Shown here in pieces: positions 43,673 to 52,206 of a DNA stretch of 64,000 nucleotides. Both the position numbers and the translations under genes were made by a program. Within the stretch, counting starts at the first letter, position 1. Each line of letters opens with the position of its first letter. The stretch is from assembly GCA_017417585.1 (NCBI GenBank), contig JAFPYX010000099.1, positions 1 through 64,000 on the forward strand. Reading direction: 5' to 3'. The notes beneath the pieces were generated by a model. That model was not told the DNA's origin and did not search any database. It saw only the letters and a list, made by a program, of their open reading frames with translations. Source of the stretch: Victivallales bacterium. Lineage in GTDB: Bacteria; Verrucomicrobiota; Lentisphaeria; Oligosphaerales; Oligosphaeraceae.

Positions 43673-44284
43673 ATGACCATTACCTATCAAGTTAAAAGTG
43701 CAGTTTACGTGAACCTCACGAACCGCTGTCCATGTTCCTGCACCTTCTGTCTGCGGCAAAATGGCCCTAGCGTGTATGGCTCGAATTCGCTGTGGCTGGA
43801 GCGCGAACCCTCCATCGAGGAGGTCATCGCATCGTTGGGAAAGTGGGACTATTCTGTCTTCCACGAAGTGGTTTACTGTGGCTATGGCGAACCCACCGAG
43901 CGCCTGGACGTCCTGCTGGCCAGCGCCAAATGGCTCAAGGAACATCATCCGGATATCCATGTCCGTGTGAACACCAATGGCCTGGCCGACCTCATCGCGG
44001 GCGAACCCACCGAGGCTCGTTTCGCCGGGTTAGTGGATACCCTCTCGATCAGCCTGAACACCTCCGACCCCGAAGAATACCTTGCAGTATGCCGTCCCAA
44101 GTTTGGCGCCGCGGCCTATCCTGCGATGCTGCATTTCGCGGAAACCGCCAAACAATATGTGCCGGAAGTGGTCATGACCATCGTCAGCGAACCGGTGACC
44201 ACCCCGGAAGTGCAGGCCAAGTGCCGTGCCATCTGCGAGCGCCTCGGCGTCCGCTTGAGAATACGAAGATATGAATCCAAGTAA
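43673..44284 (+). CDS. Radical SAM protein, TatD-associated type
   Basis: A 203-residue short radical SAM protein. The Fe-S motif CPCSCTFC (C-x3-C-x2-C) lies near residue 20, followed by VVYCGYGEPTERLD (the GEP segment that binds SAM) and RVNTNGLAD. Short size and sequence fit the TatD-linked radical SAM group, in which it usually lies next to or is fused with a TatD nuclease; no tatD gene is present here. The substrate is unknown. Confidence 0.83.
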   Translation: MTITYQVKSAVYVNLTNRCPCSCTFCLRQNGPSVYGSNSLWLEREPSIEEVIASLGKWDYSVFHEVVYCGYGEPTERLDVLLASAKWLKEHHPDIHVRVNTNGLADLIAGEPTEARFAGLVDTLSISLNTSDPEEYLAVCRPKFGAAAYPAMLHFAETAKQYVPEVVMTIVSEPVTTPEVQAKCRAICERLGVRLRIRRYESK

Positions 44285-44353
44285 GGGCACCTAGCCTTTA
44301 CTTGTTTTTGTGCAGGGGATGGCCGAACTGGCCGAGCCAGCCAATCTACCTAC

Positions 44354-44851
44354 CTACATGCAATCGCCCTGGTACAGGGAATAGACCATCCCCAGCAATT
44401 CGCCCGGGCGCAATTCCTCGCTGAAAGTCAGCACGATATTCGACCAGCTTGTGCTGTCACCGCGATAGAGCTTTTTCCCCTGGATGGTGAAAACGATATT
44501 CGACCAGCTCGTGCTGTCGCGACGATAGACTTTTCCCTCACGGTAGGTCAGGAGGATATTCGACCAGCTTGTGCTGTCACCACGGTAGAGCTTTCCATCC
44601 TGGTAGGTATAGATGATATTTGACCAGCTCGTGCTGTCACCCCGGTACCACTTGCCCTTCTGATACGTATAGACGATATTCGACCAGCTCGTGCTGTCAC
44701 CGCGATACCACTTGCTACCCTTGACGGTGAAGATGACATTCGACCAGCTCGTGCTGTCGCCGCGGTAGATCTTGATCTCTTCTTCCCCTGCACACAGCTG
44801 CATGCCGAAAAGAACCATCAGGAAAATGACACCGAATTTTATGGATTTCAT
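44354..44851 (-). CDS. Secreted six-repeat YRGDSTSWSN protein
   Basis: A 165-residue protein with a signal peptide (residues 1-22, hydrophobic FGVIFLMVLFGMQL). Six tandem 20-residue units (about 27-146) of pattern K-x-Y-R-G-D-S-T-S-W-S-N-(I/V)-hydrophobic-x-T-x4-G follow, then a short tail ending CM. Alternating polar/hydrophobic residues suggest two short strands per unit and a beta-propeller, flower or solenoid. Five of the six units have RGD; unit five has RRD. I do not recognise a named family. It is flanked by the radical SAM gene (convergent) and the pseudopilin gene (same strand). Confidence 0.8.
   Translation of the reverse strand: MKSIKFGVIFLMVLFGMQLCAGEEEIKIYRGDSTSWSNVIFTVKGSKWYRGDSTSWSNIVYTYQKGKWYRGDSTSWSNIIYTYQDGKLYRGDSTSWSNILLTYREGKVYRRDSTSWSNIVFTIQGKKLYRGDSTSWSNIVLTFSEELRPGELLGMVYSLYQGDCM
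44414..44773 (-). repeat. Six 60-bp tandem repeats in the YRGDSTSWSN gene
   Basis: Period is exactly 60 bp. The core GATATTCGACCAGCT (plus-strand sense) is nearly identical in all copies, while the outer third of each unit varies, which indicates recent amplification or gene conversion with selection on the core. Confidence 0.92.
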
Positions 44852-44976
44852 TTTTGCCCCCGCGGAACGAAGTGATTGCTTTAACCGGTTATAACATAAT
44901 CACATTTGTGAAAAACAAGACAGGCTGAAATCCGTCGGAATCGGGCCTCAGCCTGGACGCGCTCTTATGCCACAGA

Positions 44977-45780
44977 CTAGATCGTCAGGTAGTTGACGTA
45001 GGTCTGGGTGCCACTGATGTTTTGGTAGCGCGGGTTGCAGCGCCACATATTCGGGTCTTCCCGGCTCCACAGCCAGAGAATGCCATAGGGGGTGACAGTC
45101 TCCACATGGCCGTCGAAGGACGTAAAATTGATTTTCCCGGAATGGCTGGCTGCATTGAGGGGATACCAGGTGCCGTTGGTGAGCTTACCAGGATAATACC
45201 AGTCAAAGTTGATGAAGCAGCTGTAGTCCGAGGCGACCTGGGCGGTGTCATACTTTATGGGCGTGGAGTCGGCCATCCAGACAGCATAGCTGGGCTTGCC
45301 GCCAAGACTCAGGAAAAGGCTTTCCTTGACAGGGACGCGCGGGTCAGTGCTGAAATTCGGTTGGATTAGCCCCGCGGTGGAATGATTCACACCATAAGAG
45401 AGATTCTGGCGGATTTCATCACGGTTAGCCGTAAACACGCTCATGTCCTGGGCATTGATTTTGCTCAAGGTCCCAGCCAAGTTGTATTTGCTGGAGGGGC
45501 ATTCCAGCGCCTTGCCGGCGATATTCTCATTGACACGCAGGGCGATCTGGAACGGCAGCCAAGTCACGTTGGCGGCCTGACCGAGCGCGGAGATGAAGTA
45601 GCCATCGTTGTCCTGTGTATACATCGCATGGTAGAGTCCCAACTGCTTCATGTTGTTGACGCAGCCAATGGTTCGGGCTTTCTCGCGGGCCTTGGAAAGA
45701 GCCGGAAGTAGCATGGACGCCAGAATGGCGATGATCGCAATGACAACCAGCAGTTCAATCAGGGTAAAGTTCTTTTTCAT
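44977..45780 (-). CDS. Pseudopilin-like secreted protein with H-X9-DG motif
   Basis: A 267-residue protein with a class III prepilin start: MKKN then [19 protein letters not shown], with Glu5 of the mature form present and Asn rather than Gly before the cleavage site. The C-terminal part has [15 protein letters not shown], the prepilin-processing-associated H-X9-DG motif. Hundreds of such genes occur per genome in Lentisphaerota, Verrucomicrobia and Planctomycetes. The reading frame extends upstream, but ATG 45780 gives the proper prepilin start. Role: probably an envelope or exported protein assembled by a type II/IV-like system; precise function is unknown. Confidence 0.88.
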   Translation of the reverse strand: MKKNFTLIELLVVIAIIAILASMLLPALSKAREKARTIGCVNNMKQLGLYHAMYTQDNDGYFISALGQAANVTWLPFQIALRVNENIAGKALECPSSKYNLAGTLSKINAQDMSVFTANRDEIRQNLSYGVNHSTAGLIQPNFSTDPRVPVKESLFLSLGGKPSYAVWMADSTPIKYDTAQVASDYSCFINFDWYYPGKLTNGTWYPLNAASHSGKINFTSFDGHVETVTPYGILWLWSREDPNMWRCNPRYQNISGTQTYVNYLTI

Positions 45781-45868
45781 GGATGTTGGCTTGATTGGTT
45801 GAAAATACAGGAAACCGCTATACATCACACCACTCAGAAATATGAGCCGTGGCAATTCCTTGTAAATA

Positions 45869-45897
45869 ATTATATTTCTTTTGCATTCAAAATGCAA
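45869..45897 (-). promoter_or_regulatory. Strong promoter of pseudopilin gene with palindrome over -35
   Basis: On the minus strand TTGCAT (45897-45892), a 17-base spacer, then TATAAT (45874-45869), about 90 bases before the ATG. A perfect inverted repeat TTGCATT-CAA-AATGCAA (45881-45897) covers the -35 box and could be an operator. Confidence 0.7.
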
Positions 45898-46011
45898 GAA
45901 AGAAAACCACTGTTCTCTTTCTAAAATTCTGCGGAAATATGAAAAAATCAGGATATAGTAAGCCTCAAACATTTGAACGAATCCTTCATTGATATCTCCC
46001 AGGGCATCTTC

Positions 46012-47088
46012 ATGAAACCTCTTTCCTTTCTTTTCCTTCTGACTCTGACCACGCTGGCCTCCCTTTTCGCCATCGGTTGCAGCCATACTCAAACCACCCC
46101 CAGGGGACTTAGCTCCATGAATACATTACCCGCATTGACACAGGATTGGGACAAGGTCTTCCCGCTGAGCAACGAGGTGGAACACAACAAGGTCACTTTC
46201 TCGAACCGCTTCGGAATCACCTTGGCAGCCGATGTCTACAAGCCGAAAGGCGCAACTGACAGCCTGGCGGCCATCGCGGTTAGCGGTCCGTTCGGAGCAG
46301 TCAAAGAACAGTCCTCCGGCCTCTATGCGCAGGAGCTGGCGAAACGCGGGTTCCTTGCCATCGCCTTTGATCCCTCTTTCACCGGCGAGAGCTCCGGCAC
46401 CCCGCGCTATGTTGCCTCCCCCGACATCAATACCGAGGACTTCCAGGCCGCAGTGGACTATCTCATCTCGCGAAACGATGTGGATGCGGAACGTATCGGC
46501 ATTCTGGGCATCTGCGGCTGGGGCGGCATCGCCATCAACGCCGCCGCCATCGATACACGGGTGAAAGCCACCGTGGCCTCCACGATGTATGACATGACAC
46601 GCGTCATCGCAAACGGTTACAATGATGTCGACGACAACATGGAGGCCCGCAGGAAATTGCGCCAGGCGCTCAATGCCCAGCGTAACGCGGACTTTGGCAA
46701 AATTCCTGCGCGGGCGGGTGGCGTCATTGATCCGTTGCCTGCGGATGCCCCGCAGTTCCTCAAAGACTACTACGCCTACTACAAGACCATCCGCGGCTAC
46801 CATCGGCGTTCCTTGAACTCCACCGGCGGCTGGAACAAGACAAGCGCGCTCTCATTCCTAAATGCGAAGCTTCTGGCATACGCAGGCGAAATTGAAAGCG
46901 CGGTGATGGTTCTGCATGGTGAAAAAGCGCACTCTCGCTACTTTGGCGAGAGTGCATTCGGGATGCTCAAGGGAGACAACAAGGAACTGGTCATCGTGCC
47001 TGAAGCCTCCCACTGCGACCTCTATGATCAGCTGGACATCATCCCTTTCGACCGACTCGCTGAATTCTATCGCAAATACCTGAAATAA
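46012..47088 (+). CDS. Alpha/beta-hydrolase lipoprotein
   Basis: A 358-residue exported hydrolase of the YcjY/dienelactone-hydrolase-like group. A lipoprotein signal ([18 protein letters not shown]) anchors it. The body has [18 protein letters not shown], the oxyanion loop [12 protein letters not shown], the nucleophile elbow [10 protein letters not shown] (Cys as in this group), and a late [11 protein letters not shown] His. The frame is open to 45973, but ATG 46012 starts the signal peptide. It may act on small esters in the periplasm. It lies 68 bases before the flavodoxin lipoprotein gene, on the same strand. Confidence 0.83.
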   Translation: MKPLSFLFLLTLTTLASLFAIGCSHTQTTPRGLSSMNTLPALTQDWDKVFPLSNEVEHNKVTFSNRFGITLAADVYKPKGATDSLAAIAVSGPFGAVKEQSSGLYAQELAKRGFLAIAFDPSFTGESSGTPRYVASPDINTEDFQAAVDYLISRNDVDAERIGILGICGWGGIAINAAAIDTRVKATVASTMYDMTRVIANGYNDVDDNMEARRKLRQALNAQRNADFGKIPARAGGVIDPLPADAPQFLKDYYAYYKTIRGYHRRSLNSTGGWNKTSALSFLNAKLLAYAGEIESAVMVLHGEKAHSRYFGESAFGMLKGDNKELVIVPEASHCDLYDQLDIIPFDRLAEFYRKYLK

Positions 47089-47156
47089 GCCCACGACATC
47101 CTGGTCAGAAGCCCCCGGGACTTGACATGTTTTCTAGCCTACTGCCAACTGCTACC

Positions 47157-47747
47157 ATGAGACTTTTTCTTGCAAGTTTAACCATCCTGCTTTTCGCCTC
47201 CTGCACGAAACCGCAGAATGACTCACCATCAACCACTCCAAACCAGTTGGATACCGCCATGAACACCACAGAAAAAGCCCTCGTCGTTGTTTTTTCCGCC
47301 ACTGGCAACACCAGAGGTGTCGCCCAACATCTGGCTTCCGCCATCGGAGCGGACTTCTTCGAACTCAAGCCCGCCCAGCCCTACACGACCGCCGACCTCG
47401 ACTGGACTGACAAAAAGAGCCGTAGTTCTGTCGAAATGAATGACCCCTCCTGCCGCCCTGCCATCGTGGAAATGCCCGCAAACCTGGATAGCTACAGCAT
47501 TGTCTATGTTGGTTTCCCCATCTGGTGGTATCGTGAACCAAGCATCATTGATACATTTGTCGAGAGCAATGCCGAAGCGCTCGACGGCAAAACCATTGTT
47601 CCCTTCGCCACCTCCGGCGGCAGTGGCATGGGGACTTCCTCAGAAAATCTTCAGGCACTTGCGCCCAAGGCCAAAGTCGTCGAGGGGCGGCGTTTCCGGG
47701 TGGGCGTCACTGCCGAAGAACTAGCCGACTGGGCAAAGCAGTTCTAG
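47157..47747 (+). CDS. Exported flavodoxin-like lipoprotein
   Basis: A 196-residue protein with lipoprotein signal (FLASLTILLFASC) followed by a flavodoxin_4-type domain: VVVFSATGNTRGVAQHLA (FMN phosphate loop), YVGFPIWWYREPS and FATSGGSGMGTS. A flavodoxin outside the cytoplasm is unusual but known in gut anaerobes, where such proteins may carry electrons to periplasmic reductases. It follows the hydrolase lipoprotein, so the two may act on the same compound. ATG 47157 was chosen at the signal-peptide start. Confidence 0.85.
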   Translation: MRLFLASLTILLFASCTKPQNDSPSTTPNQLDTAMNTTEKALVVVFSATGNTRGVAQHLASAIGADFFELKPAQPYTTADLDWTDKKSRSSVEMNDPSCRPAIVEMPANLDSYSIVYVGFPIWWYREPSIIDTFVESNAEALDGKTIVPFATSGGSGMGTSSENLQALAPKAKVVEGRRFRVGVTAEELADWAKQF

Positions 47748-47783
47748 TGGTCTGGAAACCACTAGTTTAGTGCAACAGATTTA

Positions 47784-47813
47784 CCCTCCCGCCTAGCTCA
47801 CACTGCGGGAGGG
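47784..47813. terminator. Hairpin between convergent flavodoxin and PHP genes
   Basis: A 9-bp perfect stem (CCCTCCCGC with GCGGGAGGG) around a 12-base loop, 37 bases after the flavodoxin stop. No T tract is present on either strand, so termination activity is uncertain. Confidence 0.5.
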
Positions 47814-47963
47814 AAATTCCCCTGCCGCGTCTTAGAACAGCCGAAATACATATTAAAACAACGTGTTTATGACAAACATCATACAATCAATAGCTGTCGC
47901 GTGCGCCTCTCTTCAAGTCTCTTCTATTCCTGTCTTTATTTGATACCTGGTAGAATAATATGC

Positions 47964-48785
47964 CTATAACAGAATCTGGCGACATTTTCGTTGCGAAAAC
48001 TCGCAGACATGGGCAACCCCCAGTTTGCGCATAGCCTCACGAGCCTCGGTGAAATACCTTGTCACCTGACTGGTCGCATGCGCATCAGCATTCACCAGCA
48101 GCGGAATGCCCAGGTCAACCGTCTGCCGGAGGATATCCTCCGAGGGATACCATTCCCTACACGGCTTGTCGAATCCGGCCGTATTGATCTCCATCGCAAC
48201 CCCTGCCTGCGAAATTGCCTGCAGAATCTGTTCCATCCTTGACTTCAGGCTCTCCGGCAACCTCGCGCCGAATTTCTTGGGGAGATCGAGATGGGCGACA
48301 AAATCGCAATAATTCGACTGGCAAAGCCCACGAATTTTGTCCAGATAAATCTCCCAGACTCGTTTCCTGGCGGTTTCGTCCAGTGGCTCCCAGTCTTCGG
48401 CCGCGTGGTCGATCTCGAAGTCTCCGGCATAATGGCAGGCCCCGATGACATAGTCCAGCTGTGGATATTTTGCCAGCATCGCTTTCAGGGAATCGATGTT
48501 TTCTTCAAAGTAATCCGCCTCGACTCCGATGCGGAACTGGAATTCCGGGCCCTGCAGGTCGTTCTTCACCACCAGGGCCTCCTGGACATACTCGCCGAAT
48601 GCCTCCGGCTTCATGCTCCAGCTACTTGCCTTCTCCGCAACAACTGGATTGGGCGGCAACACCAGATGGTCGCTGATGCCGAACTCCGTGACACCCGCCG
48701 CCCGCGCGGCCAAGGCCATTTCGCGGATTGATGCCGTGCCGTCGCTCCAGGTACTGTGATTGTGGTAGGAAGTGAGCACAAACAA
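47964..48785 (-). CDS. PHP-domain histidinol-phosphatase family protein
   Basis: A 273-residue PHP phosphoesterase of the HisK/HisJ type: YHNHSTWSDG (metal His pair and Asp), FGISDHLV, GVEADYF, CHYAGDF, FVAHLD and NADAHAT place all metal ligands. The family hydrolyses histidinol phosphate in histidine synthesis, but paralogues act on other phosphates; no his genes adjoin it. The start is unclear: TTG 48785 or GTG 48779, neither with a good ribosome site; both come just before the conserved strand. Confidence 0.85.
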   Translation of the reverse strand: MFVLTSYHNHSTWSDGTASIREMALAARAAGVTEFGISDHLVLPPNPVVAEKASSWSMKPEAFGEYVQEALVVKNDLQGPEFQFRIGVEADYFEENIDSLKAMLAKYPQLDYVIGACHYAGDFEIDHAAEDWEPLDETARKRVWEIYLDKIRGLCQSNYCDFVAHLDLPKKFGARLPESLKSRMEQILQAISQAGVAMEINTAGFDKPCREWYPSEDILRQTVDLGIPLLVNADAHATSQVTRYFTEAREAMRKLGVAHVCEFSQRKCRQILL

Positions 48786-48912
48786 AAAAAGACTGTTCGA
48801 CAGGTCTGAGGCTTCAGGTCTCAGGCTGGCCGCCCCTCTTGGGGTCGTCGAGACCTGGGGACCGGTACTTCCTGAGCGGAAGTACCTTTCGCAATCCGCA
48901 ATTAATTACGCA
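48786..48912. repeat. Structured spacer with heptad repeats and nested hairpins
   Basis: Four 7-base units (AGGTCTG, AGGCTTC, AGGTCTC, AGGCTGG) fill 48802-48829. CAGGTCTC (48815-48822) pairs with GAGACCTG (48850-48857) around an inner CCCC-TCTT-GGGG hairpin. A perfect 9-bp hairpin GGTACTTCC-TGAGC-GGAAGTACC follows at 48864-48886, just past the stop of the leftward oxidoreductase gene, and may be its terminator. Confidence 0.75.
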
Positions 48913-50178
48913 TTATTCCAGCGCCCCAGGGCGGCAGACCTCTTCCAGGCAATAGGTGCCTTTCACGTAAGGACGCGGATCAATCCACTTGCCGTTGGTG
49001 AAATCTGGAACGGGCACGGGCATGGAGCCCATTGCGATGGATTCTTCGGAGAGTGGCGTGATAGCCATCCAGGTCGCGGTGTCATAGACATCGATGGGCG
49101 TTTGGGTACGATTCTGCACCGCCTCAAAGAAGGCACGCAGCACCAGGAAGTCCATGCCGCCATGACCGCCCTTGACCCCAGAAACCTGGAATTTCTTCCA
49201 GAGCGGGTGGTCATACTTCTTCCAGAAGTCACTGAGGTCCTGCCAGCAGTCCGGATCCCAGTGGCCTTTGCGGAACTTGGTGACTCCCTCGATGGAGATG
49301 GAATGCTTGTCCTCCATCCAGATGCCCTTGGTCCCCTGGAGCATGTTCCGGCGGGAATACGGACGGTGCAGGCTGCAGTCGTGGGTGAGGAAGATGGTCT
49401 CGCCGCGGGCGCACTTGATCATCGTGGTCACCACGTCGCCCTCGTTGAAGGCATAATCGCGCAGCGAATCGCCCTCAGGACGGTTCGCGCGCGCCCAGGC
49501 CCTGAGGCCGACCGCCTTGGAGGCCATGCTAGTCAAGGTGAGCAACCGGTTCCCGCGATTGATGTCCAGATATTTGGCAATGGGTCCCAGGTCGTGGGTG
49601 GGATACAACTCGCCATTTCTGTGCTTGAAATTCGCCAGACGGTAATGGCGGTTCTCCTTGCCATTGTCGATTTCGGAACGCAGGTCGTGGCAATAACCGC
49701 CCTCCGCGTGAACCAGTTCGCCGAAGAGTCCTTTCTTGACCATGTTGAGGATGGCCATCTCCTCACGGCCGTAGCAGCAATTCTCCAGGAGCATGCATGG
49801 CATGCCCGTGCGTTCGGAAGTGCGAACCAGATCCCAGCAGGCCTGCACCGAGTAAGCGCCGCCGACCTCGGTGGCGACATACAGACCGGCCTCCATCGCG
49901 TAGAGGCAGATCTCCACGTGCGACTGCCACGAACTCGGGCAGAAGACCGCCTCGAGACCTTCCTTCACGCCCGTGTCGATCATCTTGCGGTAGTCCGTGT
50001 AGCCTTTGGGCTCCGAGCGGTTTGCCTTCACAAAAATCTCCTGTGCCGCCTTCACGCGATCCGGATAGAGGTCGCAGACGCTGATGACTTCCACATCCGC
50101 CATCTCTGCGATGAGCCCCATCATTCCCCGGCCACGGCCGGAACATCCAACGACTGCGATTTTGATTGACTTCTTCAT
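48913..50178 (-). CDS. Gfo/Idh/MocA-family protein, GH109 alpha-N-acetylgalactosaminidase-like
   Basis: A 421-residue NAD-dependent protein. The Rossmann start IAVVGCSGRGRGMMG, VCDLYPDRVKAAQ, and especially ENCCYGREEMAILNMVKKGLFGELVH, the GELYPTHDLGPIAKYLDINRG and HRPYSRRNMLQGTKGIW segments closely follow GH109 enzymes. Those remove alpha-linked N-acetylgalactosamine by a redox mechanism. No signal peptide or Tat motif is seen, unlike many GH109 proteins, so it would act inside the cell. ATG 50178 begins the Rossmann fold. Activity on mucin O-glycans or blood-group A sugar is possible, not shown. Confidence 0.8.
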   Translation of the reverse strand: MKKSIKIAVVGCSGRGRGMMGLIAEMADVEVISVCDLYPDRVKAAQEIFVKANRSEPKGYTDYRKMIDTGVKEGLEAVFCPSSWQSHVEICLYAMEAGLYVATEVGGAYSVQACWDLVRTSERTGMPCMLLENCCYGREEMAILNMVKKGLFGELVHAEGGYCHDLRSEIDNGKENRHYRLANFKHRNGELYPTHDLGPIAKYLDINRGNRLLTLTSMASKAVGLRAWARANRPEGDSLRDYAFNEGDVVTTMIKCARGETIFLTHDCSLHRPYSRRNMLQGTKGIWMEDKHSISIEGVTKFRKGHWDPDCWQDLSDFWKKYDHPLWKKFQVSGVKGGHGGMDFLVLRAFFEAVQNRTQTPIDVYDTATWMAITPLSEESIAMGSMPVPVPDFTNGKWIDPRPYVKGTYCLEEVCRPGALE

Positions 50179-50320
50179 GGTATTTAAATTCAGGTCATCA
50201 AGAAAATCGGAATCAGAAAACGACTCCGGGAAGAACGCTACGCGAAAAGGGAAAACCGACATAATATAAACCGAACATACCGCATCAACGCCCGAATGCG
50301 ACGTATTTTGACACCATATC

Positions 50321-50881
50321 TCAGGGTTTATATAGCTGCATCGTCTCACCGTCCGGCGAATCCTTGAGCCTGGGCAGAAAGAGTTTCTTGTCCGTCCCCC
50401 AGACCGCCAGGCAATCCATGCAGAAAAACAGCGCCGGCCCCGCCGCCACAGCCGCTAGAACCGTACCCAGCAACAGTTCCCGCAGCAGGAACCGTCCCAT
50501 GGCATCACTCCTGAACGCAAAAAGCATCATGAACGCCTCAAACACCATGGCCAGAAAATACCCGCAACCGCTTGCCACAGCGCCCTTTGACCAGCCTCCC
50601 ATCCGCTCCCAGGCAGCTTTTCTGCCCAACATAAACGCAAAACCTGCCACCAATACCATCTGGAACGCATACCATCCTGGCAGCATCCCATTTCCGGCAT
50701 CCAGCAGAAAGCCACCGCACAATGCCACCAGCAACCCTCCCCCCATTGGCAAATGGCAAGCCAGATAGACCGTCAGAAGAGTCAGTGGACGAAGCGGGAC
50801 CTCCGCATAATACCTTGGCATCGCCAGCTCCGCCCCCAGGGCCAGCAGAGACACCAGAAACAGCATTGCAAGGCGAATCAT
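50321..50881 (-). CDS. mreD: Rod shape-determining protein MreD-like
   Basis: A 186-residue very hydrophobic protein with about five to six membrane helices (AMLFLVSLLALGAEL, LTLLTVYLACHLP, GGGLLVALCGGFLLDAG, FQMVLVAGFAFMLG, and a C-terminal pair). Sequence alone is weak; the position right after mreC makes MreD the best call. The ATG at 50881 gives the usual size; an upstream TTG at 51007 would add 42 unconserved residues. It works with MreC in the elongation complex that guides wall or shape proteins. Confidence 0.72.
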   Translation of the reverse strand: MIRLAMLFLVSLLALGAELAMPRYYAEVPLRPLTLLTVYLACHLPMGGGLLVALCGGFLLDAGNGMLPGWYAFQMVLVAGFAFMLGRKAAWERMGGWSKGAVASGCGYFLAMVFEAFMMLFAFRSDAMGRFLLRELLLGTVLAAVAAGPALFFCMDCLAVWGTDKKLFLPRLKDSPDGETMQLYKP

Positions 50882-51047
50882 CTTCCATAGACATCCTTCG
50901 CGCCCCACCAGCGCCTCATGGATCGCGGCAGGATGGAGCGTGACCTCCACTTCGATCAGCGAATGCTTATCTGAATTGGTGAGATTCGTACGCAACTCTT
51001 TTTTCAACCAGTTACGTTATAGAGTTTTTCATTCGAAAGCGAATCCT

Positions 51048-51863
51048 TCATTGCCGTTTCGCCAGAACAACCATCAGGTATTTCAGGGTATCCGGCGAAG
51101 CCACCGGCGTTACCGCATACAGCGGGGCGCCATTTTCATCACGGCTCTTTTCGGCGATGGTCCCCAGAAGCAGTCCCGGCTGCATGGCATCCTCCCCCAA
51201 ATCGGTCGTAAGGACCTGGTCGCCAATCTCCGCGGCATCGTAGTCCGCCCCCAGGGCCGAATCAAGAACAAGTTGCCCGGAATGGTTTTCCAGCACCGCA
51301 CTCAAGCGCCGCCCGGCCACCTCGCAGGGCAGGGAAAACGTCTGGGAAGAATACAACTCAACCACCGCCTGTCGCGTGGTAGCCTCGGAGACCACCCCGA
51401 CCACCCCATCTAGGCTCATCACCGCCTGACCAGGCTGAACACCGGAAGAACTGCCACAATCAATCACTACGACCTGCTCGGACTGCTTTCCGCGGGGGCA
51501 CCGGATTACCTCGCATACAACCAACGCATACGAGCGTTGAATTCCGACATGCTGCAGGAGTTTGTTCAAGGCCTGATTTTGCGACTCCAGCTCGCGAATC
51601 CGCGCCGCAGAGACCTGGCTGTCAGCCTCGAGACGGGTCTTCGTGGCCAGAAGTTCGTCGCGTTCCGCAACCGTCATGTTCGGCGGCAGACCACCAAGAG
51701 CCTCGCGACTCATGCGCAGCGAAAGCGAGGCCATCTCCTCGGAGGGTTGCGTGAAAAAACGCCCGAAATGACGCAGGCGCTTTCGGGTGCCATGCGGCAA
51801 AAGAAACAACGCCAACGCCAAGACGATGAAAGAAAGTAAAACAAATATACGAGAATAACGCAT
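51048..51863 (-). CDS. mreC: Rod shape-determining protein MreC
   Basis: A 271-residue inner-membrane protein with one N-terminal membrane helix (FVLLSFIVLALALFLL), a coiled-coil region (ERDELLATKTRLEADSQVSAARIRELESQNQALNKLL), and the periplasmic beta-domain (VVVIDCGSSSGVQPGQAVM, GVVGVVSE, QVLTTDLGEDAMQPGLLLGTI). This is the standard MreC plan. mreD follows; mreB, mrdA and rodA are not in the window, so the locus is split from the usual mreBCD order. Confidence 0.9.
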   Translation of the reverse strand: MRYSRIFVLLSFIVLALALFLLPHGTRKRLRHFGRFFTQPSEEMASLSLRMSREALGGLPPNMTVAERDELLATKTRLEADSQVSAARIRELESQNQALNKLLQHVGIQRSYALVVCEVIRCPRGKQSEQVVVIDCGSSSGVQPGQAVMSLDGVVGVVSEATTRQAVVELYSSQTFSLPCEVAGRRLSAVLENHSGQLVLDSALGADYDAAEIGDQVLTTDLGEDAMQPGLLLGTIAEKSRDENGAPLYAVTPVASPDTLKYLMVVLAKRQ

Positions 51864-52206
51864 GTCGGTAAATGTAATACGTCCAGTATAATCTGTTCAG
51901 CACAGGCCAGAGTTTCTCATGGACAATTATAGCACAGGAATTCACTTTCAGGCCTCCAGGTCCAAGCGTCTGCAAGACCGAGGAATGAGACTGTTTCAAA
52001 ACCTACCGTTTCGCGGCAGTCCTTTTCCAAGTCACAATAAATTACGCCTCTTGGCAACCCCGTCGGCAAATCAAATTTGCCTTCCCCTTTCCATATTGAT
52101 AATATTGAGGAAGCAACATTTGATGGCGGTGATGGATTTTTGCTCTATAGTATTGATATTCGCAAATGACATTCCACTCTAGCGGAGTCTTCTCCTTCCT
52201 ATTGCC
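51864..52206. promoter_or_regulatory. Divergent spacer between mreC and rnfA
   Basis: About 340 bases between divergent units, so promoters of both mreCD and rnf should lie here. AT-rich words near 52098-52110 and 52144-52160 are possible -10 sites, but I cannot define a convincing pair. No gene is seen. Confidence 0.4.

Noticed and set aside
44414-44773. CRISPR array from the 60-bp periodicity
   Set aside because: The periodic sequence encodes a clean 20-residue protein repeat with a signal peptide.
48772-50169. 465-codon plus-strand ORF
   Set aside because: Shadow of the GH109-like gene; it also runs through the repeat spacer.
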